Positions 6,865 to 14,817 are shown, counted from the first letter of the stretch. The stretch is 17,152 bases of DNA from an uncultured Vogesella sp. (GCA_946479405.1 CAMLGD010000052.1:1-17152); one strand, 5' to 3'. Numbers and translations are program-made. Notes: generated by a model not told the origin, from the sequence alone.

Positions 6865-9405
6865 TTACGTTGCGGGGCGGGCATCAAGCAGCCGGGCCAG
6901 CTCGGACAGTACCGGGTGATCTGCCAGGTCGGTCACCGAGATGGCGCGGCGCAAGCGGGTGACCAGCCGCAGCGCGGACAGTGAGGTGCCGCCCAATTCG
7001 AAGAAGTGAGCATCGGGACCGATCTGCTGGCGCGGGATATCGAGTATTTCCGCCCAGGCACTGGCCAGCCGTTGTTCGGTGGCGGTGCTGCTAGCGCTGC
7101 CGGCAGCGGTGTGGTCCGACGCGGCGGCTGTGGACTCGCTAGCGGATGCGGCCAACCTTTTGCGGTCAATCTTGCCGTTGTCGGTCAGCGGTAGTTTTGG
7201 CTGCCAATGGAGTGCCGAGGGTACCATGTACTGTGGCAGTGAGGCGGCAAGCTGTTGCTGCAGCGTGGTGGCGTCCAGCGGCTGCTCGCCGGAATAGAAC
7301 GCCACCAGCTGCTTGCCGCTGCCCGCGCGCTCCACTGCTACCACGGCGCCGTCACGCACGCCGGGCAGGCGCAGCAGGGTGTTTTCGATCTCGCCAAGTT
7401 CGATGCGGAAGCCGCGGATCTTGAGCTGGGCGTCGCGGCGACCGAGGTATGCCAGCTTGCCGTCCGGTAGCCAGCGGCCGTAGTCTCCGCTGCGGTACAG
7501 CCGCTGCCCCGGGCGGTGCGGGTCAGGCAGAAAGGCGAGTTGCGTGCGTTCCGGGTCGTTGATATAGCCGCGGCCAACACACACACCGGAGAACACGATC
7601 TCCCCGGGGGCGCCCAGCGGCACCGGCGCCAGATGCTCGTCAACCACATAGACACGCACATTGTTGACCGGGCGGCCAAGTGGCACCCGATCTTGCTCCG
7701 GCACGGCGTCCATGATTTCGTGATTGGTATCGTCCGAGGTTTCTGTCAGCCCGTAGGCGTTCACCAGCTTGATGCCGGGCAGCGCGGCGAACCAGCGTTG
7801 TACCAGTTCCTTCTTCAGTGCCTCGCCGGTAACCGCCACGTAGCGCAGGTCCGGTAGTGCACGCGGATAGCTCTCCAGGTAGGACAGCACCACCTCTAGG
7901 TAGGAGGGCACCACCTGTAGTACGTTGACCCGGCTGTCGGTGATCTTGTCGATGAAGCGCTTGCTGTCCAGGATCACCCGCTGCTTGATGAGCTGGGTCT
8001 GCCCGCCCACCAGTAGCGCGGCCATCAGCTGCCACATGGAAATATCGAAGCATTGCGGGGCGATCTGCGCCACCACGCTGCCTTCGCCGATCTGCAGGTC
8101 GTCTATCTTGGCGAACAGGTGGTTGACCAGGCCGGCGTGCTCGCACATCGCGCCCTTGGGCTCGCCGGTAGAGCCGGAGGTGAAGTAGATATAGGCCAGC
8201 TGGCTGGGGCTGCAGCCAATGCCGAGATTGGCAATGGAGCCGTCTGCCGCGCAGGCGGGGGCAATGAGCAGGCGCTGGATTTCCTGCTGTGCCAGCGAAG
8301 GGTTGGCGAGAGCTTGGTCCAGCAGGGCGCAGCTGTCTGCTTCGGTGAGCACGAGGTGGCAAGCGGCGCGGCTGAGCATGCGGGCGATGCGCTCGGCGGG
8401 AAAGTGCGGCTCGATCGGCAGATAGGCGCCACCTGCCTTGAAGATGGCCAGTACCGCCGTGGCCCAGCCCAGGTTACGTTCGCTGACCACGGCGACCACG
8501 CCTTCGCGGCGCAACCCCTGGGTAAGCAGCTGTCGTGCCAGCCGGTTGGCACGAGCATTGAGCTGGCGGTAGCTCAGCTGCTGCTTGCCGTACATCACGG
8601 CAATGCTGTGTGGGTGGGCTAGCACCTGTTCCTCGAACAGCTCATGCACCGCACCGTCCGGCAGCGCCCGCTGTGGTCCGGCAAGCTCTTCGAGCTGGTA
8701 GTGGCGTTCCGCCGCCGACAGCAGGGGTTGCTGACGGTGATCGGCATCGGGGTCGACACACATCGCGGCTAGCGCGGCCAGGTAATAGCCGGTGATGCGG
8801 GCTGCACATGCCTGGTCGAGAACATCTGTCCGGTAGCGCAGCTGCAGCACGAGCCCATCGGGATGTGCCGCCTGCAGGTGTCGTACAAAGCTGGCCTGCA
8901 GCACTGTGCCTGCCGCCAGGCTGCTGCTGCGTTCCATATTGGCAGCGAAGCCGGTTTCAAACAGGGGTTCGCTGAGGCCCAGCTGCTGTTGCAGTTTCGC
9001 TAGCGGAAAGTGCTTGTATGCCAGCAGGGCGGCTTCTGCCTGTGCCGTGCGTTGTAGCAGTTCACGCCAGCTGCGTGGTGCCAGCGTGAGCTGCAACGGC
9101 AACGGCGGGCTACCCGGTGGAGCATAGCCGGTGGTGAGTTCCTGTTCGCCACTCAGCGCACCAAGTACCTTGGCATGCGCGCTCAATAGGGCGGCGCCCA
9201 GCGGCAGCGACAGGGTTGTTGTCAGGCGCTGCAGTGCCGCCATCAGTTCGGCGGGGAGCGCGGTGTCGTATTCACCGCTGCCCGCCACCGGGTTCTGTAC
9301 CCAGCGCGGTATCGCGGTGAAGTTGCCGTTCAGCATAGCCGCTTGCCAATAGTCCCTGTCAGCACGGCTGGTAGTGCGGCGATCTTGCAGTTCGATATTG
9401 CTCAT
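6865..9405 (-). CDS. NRPS protein: partial condensation, adenylation and carrier domains
   Basis: 846 residues. Residues ~1-240 resemble only the second half of a condensation domain (DYWQAAM at the C4 position, then FVRH..., YYLAAL); the HHxxxDG half is absent. Residues ~245-745 are a full adenylation domain: LSYRQLNARANRLA (A1), FKAGGAYLPIE (A2), YFTSGSTGEPKGA (A3), FDISMWQ (A4), NAYGLTET (A5), YRSGDYGRWLPDG (A7), GRRDAQLKIRGFRIELGE (A8) and LPLTDNGKIDRKRL (A10 with Lys). A Ser/Ala/Thr-rich linker leads to a carrier domain with Ser808 in FFELGGTSL. Hand alignment to GrsA gives specificity residues D-I-W-Q-A-T-A-D-D-K. The two acidic residues near the pocket floor could hold a second amino group, as in Dap. 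It starts one base after the Pls-like gene's stop, with GGGAGA as ribosome site. No thioesterase is attached. Confidence 0.93.
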   Translation of the reverse strand: MSNIELQDRRTTSRADRDYWQAAMLNGNFTAIPRWVQNPVAGSGEYDTALPAELMAALQRLTTTLSLPLGAALLSAHAKVLGALSGEQELTTGYAPPGSPPLPLQLTLAPRSWRELLQRTAQAEAALLAYKHFPLAKLQQQLGLSEPLFETGFAANMERSSSLAAGTVLQASFVRHLQAAHPDGLVLQLRYRTDVLDQACAARITGYYLAALAAMCVDPDADHRQQPLLSAAERHYQLEELAGPQRALPDGAVHELFEEQVLAHPHSIAVMYGKQQLSYRQLNARANRLARQLLTQGLRREGVVAVVSERNLGWATAVLAIFKAGGAYLPIEPHFPAERIARMLSRAACHLVLTEADSCALLDQALANPSLAQQEIQRLLIAPACAADGSIANLGIGCSPSQLAYIYFTSGSTGEPKGAMCEHAGLVNHLFAKIDDLQIGEGSVVAQIAPQCFDISMWQLMAALLVGGQTQLIKQRVILDSKRFIDKITDSRVNVLQVVPSYLEVVLSYLESYPRALPDLRYVAVTGEALKKELVQRWFAALPGIKLVNAYGLTETSDDTNHEIMDAVPEQDRVPLGRPVNNVRVYVVDEHLAPVPLGAPGEIVFSGVCVGRGYINDPERTQLAFLPDPHRPGQRLYRSGDYGRWLPDGKLAYLGRRDAQLKIRGFRIELGEIENTLLRLPGVRDGAVVAVERAGSGKQLVAFYSGEQPLDATTLQQQLAASLPQYMVPSALHWQPKLPLTDNGKIDRKRLAASASESTAAASDHTAAGSASSTATEQRLASAWAEILDIPRQQIGPDAHFFELGGTSLSALRLVTRLRRAISVTDLADHPVLSELARLLDARPAT

Positions 9406-9406
9406 T

Positions 9407-11872
9407 TTAATTCTCCCGTGCCGGGTTGCCTGCCCAGCTTGTGCGCGGAGGCATTTCTTCGCCCTTCATCAGGAAGGAATCGGCGGCCAGCAGCGAACCG
9501 TCGCCCATGGCCACGCCGTAATGCACGAAGGCGCCTACCCCGACCGTACAGCCGGCGCCCAGCGTGGTGGGGCCGGACTTGTAGGTGCCGTCTTCCTGCG
9601 ATTCACACTGGATCTTGCTGCTGTGGTTGAGCACGCATTCGTCTCCGAGCGTGGTGAGGGTGGGCTCGGAAATGTGCACCCCGTCGTCGAACAGCCGCCG
9701 GCCTACCCGTACGCCGACCAAGCGCCACAGCAAGCCCTTGAACGGGGTGCCGTCCAGCAGGTGGTAAAAGCTGATTGGATGCAACTTCCAGTTACGTTCC
9801 ACCCACCAGAAAGCCGGGTGGTAGATGGAGCAGATGGGGGGAGGCGGCGGCGCGCGCCAGATGAAGTAACGCTCCACTGCAGCGTAGTAGGTGATGGCTA
9901 GCACTACGCTGAGCATGAACAGTACAGCCATCAGCGTATGGGCCAGCACGTCGTAGTACAACTCGATGGCGGCCAGGTCGATACCTACCACCAGCAATAC
10001 CCCCAGCCAGCGACTGAACAGGAACAGAGCGATGGTGCGTAGGTTGAAACGGTTCTTTGCGGCCAACCCCTGACGCAGCGCCTCTCCTTGCTGCAGGTGG
10101 TCGAAGCGGCTGTCGCGCTCGACCGAGCGTGGAATCTCGAATGGCGGCGAACCCAGCAGACCCACGTTCTGGCGGACCGGGCCGTCGATGGGCACCATCA
10201 CCTTGATGGCGAGCAGGCAGTTGTCAGCGGTTCTGGCGCCGGCGGGGTAGGTAACGTAGTTGCCCACAAAATTGCACCGACCTATCGCCGTGCGCACCAC
10301 CCGGAACGAACTGTTCGATACCTCGTCGTTGATCAGGTACAGGCCGTCGGAGGCCATGGTGCCGCTGCCTACTGTGGTGAGCAGCGGGTTGGCGGTGGTG
10401 ACTTCGCTGCCGAAGTTAGACCCGGTCTGCACTACCGGGGACAGCCGGTAGCCGACCCAACTCAGGAAGTGGACGATGTAGGAACTGTCACCGAACAGCA
10501 CGGTGAGGAAGCGCTGCCGCCCCAGTCGGGCAATGAGCTGGTGCACCGCGTAATGAAAACCGTACAGCGGGTAGACCTTGTTGGGTTTGATGAGCACGCC
10601 CAGGGTGCGGGGCAAGGTACCGACCGCCAGCAGGCCAGCCAGCAGTGCGCCAAAGAAGAACACCGTGGTAAAAACCAGCGCCTTGGCCAGCAAGCCAGAT
10701 GCTGTCGCCACGTCACCGATGCCCGGCACGCTCAGACCCAGGGCCTGGGTTAGCGCAGATGCCAGCAGGTACAGCAGGGAAAAGCCACTTTCCAGCAGAG
10801 GCGTCAGCAGCAGGCAGATGCCTGCCAGGGTGAGTGCGCCGTAGACGCTGCGCCGTAGCGGGCTGCAGCGAGCAGGCGCAAGCCGGACATAGTCGGTATT
10901 GCCGCGCTGTGCCGGCGAGCCGTGCCAGTGCTCGCCGGCAGGTACCGCTTGGCCACTGTGCAAGGCCGAAGCATGACCAAGCTGTGCGCCATCTCCCATG
11001 CTGCTGCCGATGTCGAGTACGGTCATCTCGCCGACAAAGACATCCTGGCCCAGCGTCACCGGGCCGGTCTCTATTTGCCCGCCCTGCGCCCGGTAGCACT
11101 GGAACAGGACGTCCCTGCGGATGACAGCGCCGGCGCCTATGCTCAGCAGGTCGCTGCACACCGGGATATGCCGTGACAGAATCAGCGCCCCAGACCCGAC
11201 TTTGGCGCCCAGGGCGCGCAAATACAGTCCGTACAGCGGCGAACCAATGAGCAGGCGGATAGCGGGGTTGGAGCGGATCAGTGTCTTGACCACCCAGAAG
11301 CGCAGGTAGTCGAGGCTCCAGATACGGATCTGCCGTGGCTGCCAGCGGCCAATCAGCAACCATTTCGCCGCGATCGGCACCAGGCTCACTGCGAGGAAGG
11401 CGACGCAGCCGAACAGGCCCAGGTGCAGCAGCCAGTTCAGGCCTTGCGTCCCGGCAAGCAGCCATTGATAGCTTTCCACGGCGCAGAGCACACCAAGGTA
11501 GTTGTAACCAAGGTAGAACAAGGTTTGCAGCAGGCCGCACAGCAGGTACTCATACCTGCTGGTGGAGGTGGCCGGCGGCGCTGCGGTGGGCGTTGCCGGC
11601 TTGGTGGCGGGGGCTGTGGTACTTATGGCGGTCGCTAGACTGCGGATACTCGGGTGTGCGTAGATGTCCTTCATCGAAACTGGTGGCAGGTCAGCACACT
11701 TTCTTACCCGCGCACAGAAATGCGCCATTACCAGCGAGTCGGTGCCCAGCTCGGTAAAAAAATCCTGCTCCACTGCTACGCTGTCGGTATGCATGACCTC
11801 AGCCAGCACCTCGGCCAGGCGCTGCTCGATATGGGAGGCGGTATCGAGCCGAACCGCCATGGCGGCGTTCAT
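9407..11872 (-). CDS. Pls/PosA-type membrane peptide synthetase lacking an adenylation domain
   Basis: 821 residues. Residues ~10-85 are a carrier domain with Ser46 in FFTELGTDSL. A Pro/Thr/Ala linker (85-105) leads to alternating membrane and soluble blocks: TM pair 107-175, soluble block ~185-335, TM pair 345-420, soluble block ~425-585, TM pair 612-668, soluble block 672-821. The soluble blocks contain hexapeptide-like (left-handed beta-helix) runs such as IGAGAVIRRDVLF, LGQDVFVGEMTVLDIGSSMGDGAQLG and LGAGCTVGVGAFVHYGVAMGDGSLL. This TM-C1-TM-C2-TM-C3 layout is that of epsilon-poly-lysine synthetase (Pls) and related synthetases, where the C-blocks join amino acids iteratively. Here the usual N-terminal adenylation domain is missing, so loading must come from another protein, most simply the next gene's product. 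It overlaps the SbnB-like gene by four bases (ATGA). Product length and identity are unknown. Confidence 0.9.
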   Translation of the reverse strand: MNAAMAVRLDTASHIEQRLAEVLAEVMHTDSVAVEQDFFTELGTDSLVMAHFCARVRKCADLPPVSMKDIYAHPSIRSLATAISTTAPATKPATPTAAPPATSTSRYEYLLCGLLQTLFYLGYNYLGVLCAVESYQWLLAGTQGLNWLLHLGLFGCVAFLAVSLVPIAAKWLLIGRWQPRQIRIWSLDYLRFWVVKTLIRSNPAIRLLIGSPLYGLYLRALGAKVGSGALILSRHIPVCSDLLSIGAGAVIRRDVLFQCYRAQGGQIETGPVTLGQDVFVGEMTVLDIGSSMGDGAQLGHASALHSGQAVPAGEHWHGSPAQRGNTDYVRLAPARCSPLRRSVYGALTLAGICLLLTPLLESGFSLLYLLASALTQALGLSVPGIGDVATASGLLAKALVFTTVFFFGALLAGLLAVGTLPRTLGVLIKPNKVYPLYGFHYAVHQLIARLGRQRFLTVLFGDSSYIVHFLSWVGYRLSPVVQTGSNFGSEVTTANPLLTTVGSGTMASDGLYLINDEVSNSSFRVVRTAIGRCNFVGNYVTYPAGARTADNCLLAIKVMVPIDGPVRQNVGLLGSPPFEIPRSVERDSRFDHLQQGEALRQGLAAKNRFNLRTIALFLFSRWLGVLLVVGIDLAAIELYYDVLAHTLMAVLFMLSVVLAITYYAAVERYFIWRAPPPPPICSIYHPAFWWVERNWKLHPISFYHLLDGTPFKGLLWRLVGVRVGRRLFDDGVHISEPTLTTLGDECVLNHSSKIQCESQEDGTYKSGPTTLGAGCTVGVGAFVHYGVAMGDGSLLAADSFLMKGEEMPPRTSWAGNPAREN

Positions 11873-12882
11873 CGCACCACCTCATGGAAGAAGTCGGTCA
11901 GGCGCAGGTCCCGGCCAGCGGCGACGGCCTGGTCGTAGATCCATTTGCCCACTGCCAGGTCAAGTATCCCCATGCCGAACGGCGAGAAGATGACCGGGCG
12001 CTGGCGGTCTATCTTGCAACGGCCGAGCATGACCTCGGCCAGGGTGCCGGTGACGAAATGCCGGTTGCCGGTTTGCTGCTCGGCAAGATGCGGCGAAGTG
12101 TTGGCCTTCATCACATGTTCGACGTCGTCCACCACGTTCTGAGACTGCAGCAGGATTTCCGGGGCCAGGTCGCGCAGCGAGATATGCAGCACCACAGGGT
12201 TGTGTGCGAACTGCGCGGCATCGGTGATGTAGGGGGTTGCAGCAACAGTGGTGAATACGATCAGATCGCTGGTGCTGATGAGTCTTGCGGTGCTGGGCGC
12301 AACCGTGATGCGGCGGTGCGATGCGTTGTGGCACGCGGTCTTGATGAATTTTTCTGCTTCGTGCGGCGCGGCGTCGTACAGCTGTACTTCCTCGATCTCC
12401 CAGCCGGTGTTGACCAAGAGCTCGTAGACGTAGCGGGCAATGAAACCGGTGCCGACAATGCCCAGCGAATGCACTTGCCGAGTCTTGCCGTTCAGCCAGT
12501 AGGCTGCCAGCACGGCGGAAGCTGCGGTGCGCGAGGCCGAGATGATGGAGCCTTCCAGGATGGCGAACGGGTAGCCGGTTTCGTAGTCATTGAGCACCAG
12601 CACAGCCGAGGCGCGAGGGAAGCCGCGCAGCACATTGCCGGGGAAGCTCGCTACCCACTTCAGGCCGGCGACATTGCTGTCGCCCCCTAGGTAGGCCGGC
12701 AGCGCGATGATGCGGCAGTCGGGTTTAGCCGGAAAGCGCAGAAAGTAGCTGTCCGGATTGACCGAATTACCCTCGGCATGGGCGAGGTAGGCTTGTTTGA
12801 CGATGTCGATGCATTGCTTGCGATGAGGGTAAAGAATGTCGGCCACGGTCTTGCCGTTGATGATGGATAGTTCGAAGCCCAT
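11869..12882 (-). CDS. sbnB: SbnB-like N-(2-amino-2-carboxyethyl)-L-glutamate dehydrogenase
   Basis: 337 residues of the ornithine cyclodeaminase/mu-crystallin superfamily, closest in style to staphyloferrin SbnB: VAGLKWVASFPGNVLRGFPRASAVLVLNDYETGYPFAILEGS, the SIISASRTAASAVLAA helix, a Rossmann GIVGTGFIARYV (NAD binding), and VLHISLRDLAPEIL. SbnB oxidatively cleaves the SbnA product N-(1-amino-1-carboxyl-2-ethyl)-glutamate to L-2,3-diaminopropionate plus 2-oxoglutarate with NAD+. The gene starts 11 bases after the SbnA-like gene (GGAGAG ribosome site) and overlaps the Pls-like gene by ATGA, so it is embedded in the operon. The pairing with SbnA makes the Dap assignment strong. A true ornithine cyclodeaminase is unlikely given the SbnA partner. 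Confidence 0.93.
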   Translation of the reverse strand: MGFELSIINGKTVADILYPHRKQCIDIVKQAYLAHAEGNSVNPDSYFLRFPAKPDCRIIALPAYLGGDSNVAGLKWVASFPGNVLRGFPRASAVLVLNDYETGYPFAILEGSIISASRTAASAVLAAYWLNGKTRQVHSLGIVGTGFIARYVYELLVNTGWEIEEVQLYDAAPHEAEKFIKTACHNASHRRITVAPSTARLISTSDLIVFTTVAATPYITDAAQFAHNPVVLHISLRDLAPEILLQSQNVVDDVEHVMKANTSPHLAEQQTGNRHFVTGTLAEVMLGRCKIDRQRPVIFSPFGMGILDLAVGKWIYDQAVAAGRDLRLTDFFHEVVR

Positions 12883-12893
12883 GATTTCTCTCC

Positions 12894-14021
12894 TTACTCA
12901 AGCCGCGTCGTCCAGTTGCGGTCGTACACGGTGTCGAGGTAAGGCGTGCCGCGGTCGGCACACAGGAACAGCACGGTGGGGGGCTTGCGGCCAACCATCA
13001 GCGGAGCGTAGCGCTTTACCGCCGCATAGGCGGTGCCGCTTGAACCGCCCACGAACAGGCCCTGGGTAGTAAGCAGCTCCTGGCAGGCGGCGGCAGTTTC
13101 GCTTTCGGAAACTATCACTACGTCGTCAACCATGGCTTGCGACAGCAGCGGAGGGATGATGCTGGAGCCCAGCCCTGGGATGTGGCGCTTGCGTGGCGCA
13201 CCACCAAAGATGATGGAGCCCTGGCTATCGACGCCGATGACCTTGATGTTCGGGAAGTGCTCCTTGAGTCGGCGCGATACGCCAGCGATGGTGCCGGCGG
13301 TGCTTACCGCGATGAACACATAGTCGAGTGAATCGAAGCTGTCGCAGATTTCGCCAGCGGTGAGCAGGTAGTGCGCCTCGACGGCATCCTTGTTGGCGTA
13401 CTGGTTGGTCCAGTAGCTGTTGGGGATGGTGGCGCACAGTTGTTTGACCATTTCCAGACGGGTTTTCAGGAAGCCGCCGGTGTCATCTCGCTCGTCCACT
13501 TTTGCTACCGACGGGCAGATATTGCGTAGGAACGACTCGTAGCTGGCAGCGATATTGGGGTCGATCACTGGGATGAAACGCAGGCCAACCAGGTGGGTGA
13601 AGGTGGCCAGCGCGGTGGCAAAGTTGCCCGAGGAGGACTCGATAATCGTCGTCTCGTCGTTGATCTCGCCACGTTCTGCTGCGCGTTTGAGTATCCAGTA
13701 AGCGGAACGGTCCTTGATGCTGCCTACCGGGTTAACAAACTCGAGCTTGGCAAAGAGATTCATGCCCGCCATGTGCAGGGGTACATGTGGGGTGGGGCGC
13801 AGTAGCGGACGCAGTTGTGCCAGGCGGTGGTGGAGACTGGGTGAAGATTGTGAGATGGCCGGGGTAGCGAAGGTGGAACCAGGTGCCGTTTCGGCGACGT
13901 TTGTGCACTGCTGCAAGTCGTTATGCTCCTCGGCATGTGTTGCTGCACGCAGTGCTTCGGTGGGGGGGCTGGGCTGTTGTCGTACTGAAGTGTTGAGTCG
14001 GTGTTCGGTTTGGGTTTTCAT
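12894..14021 (-). CDS. sbnA: SbnA-like 2,3-diaminopropionate precursor synthase
   Basis: 375 residues of the cysteine-synthase-type PLP fold. PLP Lys103 lies in NPVGSIKDRSAYWI, followed by ESSSGNFATALA (substrate loop) and VSTAGTIAGVSRRL (phosphate loop), ending with GGSSGTAYAAVKRY. SbnA condenses O-phospho-L-serine with L-glutamate to the intermediate used by SbnB; the immediately adjacent SbnB-like gene fixes this role over cysteine synthesis. AAAGGAG, 7 bases before the ATG, supports the long start. Residues 1 to ~60 are therefore a real but unusual N-terminal extension, Gln/Thr/Ser/Ala-rich and probably disordered; SbnA and CysK are ~50 residues shorter. It is the first gene of the seven-gene operon, behind a long intergenic region. 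A downstream ATG at the conserved domain has no comparable ribosome site. Confidence 0.93.
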   Translation of the reverse strand: MKTQTEHRLNTSVRQQPSPPTEALRAATHAEEHNDLQQCTNVAETAPGSTFATPAISQSSPSLHHRLAQLRPLLRPTPHVPLHMAGMNLFAKLEFVNPVGSIKDRSAYWILKRAAERGEINDETTIIESSSGNFATALATFTHLVGLRFIPVIDPNIAASYESFLRNICPSVAKVDERDDTGGFLKTRLEMVKQLCATIPNSYWTNQYANKDAVEAHYLLTAGEICDSFDSLDYVFIAVSTAGTIAGVSRRLKEHFPNIKVIGVDSQGSIIFGGAPRKRHIPGLGSSIIPPLLSQAMVDDVVIVSESETAAACQELLTTQGLFVGGSSGTAYAAVKRYAPLMVGRKPPTVLFLCADRGTPYLDTVYDRNWTTRLE

Positions 14022-14786
14022 GATTACACTCCTTTGCCAATGCCAACAAGGAGCGCTGCCACGTATTCAATGGCGCTAGACAGAGGTAAAACGCAGGCTC
14101 AGCTGCAGGCACACATCTGCACCTGAATCCGGGTGGATGTGACCTGTATATTTGGTAGCTGATGTTGAACTGATGCTCAAATGGTATTGCATCACCGGTT
14201 TGGGGTGAGATCCATTTGCTTGTTGAAATGCCCCGAGGGCCTAGCCATTGAACTAAACACGGCAGCGCGCTATGAACGGCGCAGTAGACATACACTGTGT
14301 GATCACAAGAGTGTCAGATAAGTTCAAAAATAATTGAAACTGTTGTAAGCATATATTCATTTTTAGATTGTCAGGTAAGCCTGAGCCACTGAACGGGGCC
14401 GCCGCACACGTGTCAATCACCATGGGATCGGCCGCCGCCGTCCGAGTTGCCCCGATCCCCCGAGCTCTCCGATGCTGGCCCGTGCGGCCGGTCGCCGGCC
14501 TCCCCATTGTCAGAATGCTCATTACCACTCTCGGCTTTCCCCTGGTTCGCCGGTTGGCCGGCGCTGTGACAGGAGAGTTGCGCCCGGACCCGTTCGGCGA
14601 TCAGGTGGCCATCAGGCAACACCTTAACGCTCACCTGTACCAGCCGTTCCGTATCGAACGACTGGACGCTTTCCCCTTCGAAGCCGGTTGTGGCATCCAT
14701 CCCAACCACGTGCCCGGCAATTTACAGCATCCCGTCATGCGCGATCGGGAATTCGGCCACAGCTGACGTTCAGCCCCCTAAGAAAA
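14022..14786. other. Long intergenic region upstream of the Dap operon
   Basis: No convincing gene. The AT-rich part 14310-14370 is where a promoter for the minus-strand operon would be expected, but no good -35/-10 pair stands out. A perfect palindrome TGTGATCACA lies at 14298-14307, inside a looser ACACT..AGTGT frame (14292-14313). Two GC-rich hairpins are at 14486-14500 (GGCCGG-TCG-CCGGCC) and 14548-14563 (CGCCGG-TTGG-CCGGCG). A minus-strand frame 14413-14709 (98 codons) lacks a ribosome site, and its Gly/Ser/Asp-rich end does not look like a known family. No Fur-box-like site was seen. Confidence 0.4.
14298..14307. promoter_or_regulatory. Palindrome TGTGATCACA upstream of the Dap operon
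   Basis: A perfect 10-base palindrome about 280 bases before the sbnA-like start and just downstream, in the direction of transcription, of an AT-rich stretch. It has the half-sites of a CRP site but lacks the 6-base spacer, so it is not a normal CRP box. A regulator-binding site for the operon is possible but unproven. Confidence 0.25.
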
Positions 14787-14817
14787 AATGGCTGGTTCCA
14801 GAGTGGAACCAGCCATT
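14787..14817 (-). terminator. Intrinsic terminator of the metC-like gene
   Basis: A perfect 14-bp inverted repeat, AATGGCTGGTTCCA (14787-14800) and TGGAACCAGCCATT (14804-14817), with a 3-base loop. On the minus strand it is followed by a run of six T (partly in the stem) and then CTTAGGGGG. It lies 15 bases past the stop of the cystathionine beta-lyase gene. It insulates that gene from the Dap operon region. The stem core AATGGCTG[C/G]TTCCA is shared with the terminator at 1403-1433. Confidence 0.9.

Noticed and set aside
12894..14021. Cysteine synthase (CysK) as the function of the first operon gene
   Set aside because: The adjacent SbnB-like gene and the NRPS context favour the SbnA reaction; the fold alone cannot separate them.
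14022..14412. Iron-regulated siderophore promoter, as for staphyloferrin B
   Set aside because: No Fur-box-like sequence was visible, and no NIS synthetase or TonB receptor gene is present.
14413..14709. Minus-strand 98-codon frame between the Dap operon and metC
   Set aside because: There is no ribosome site, a stop lies just upstream, and the second half is low-complexity Gly/Ser/Asp. No family could be recognised, so it is described only as part of the intergenic region.
14368..14766. Plus-strand 132-codon frame in the same intergenic region
   Set aside because: Composition is typical of a GC-rich random open frame, with no ribosome site and no motif.
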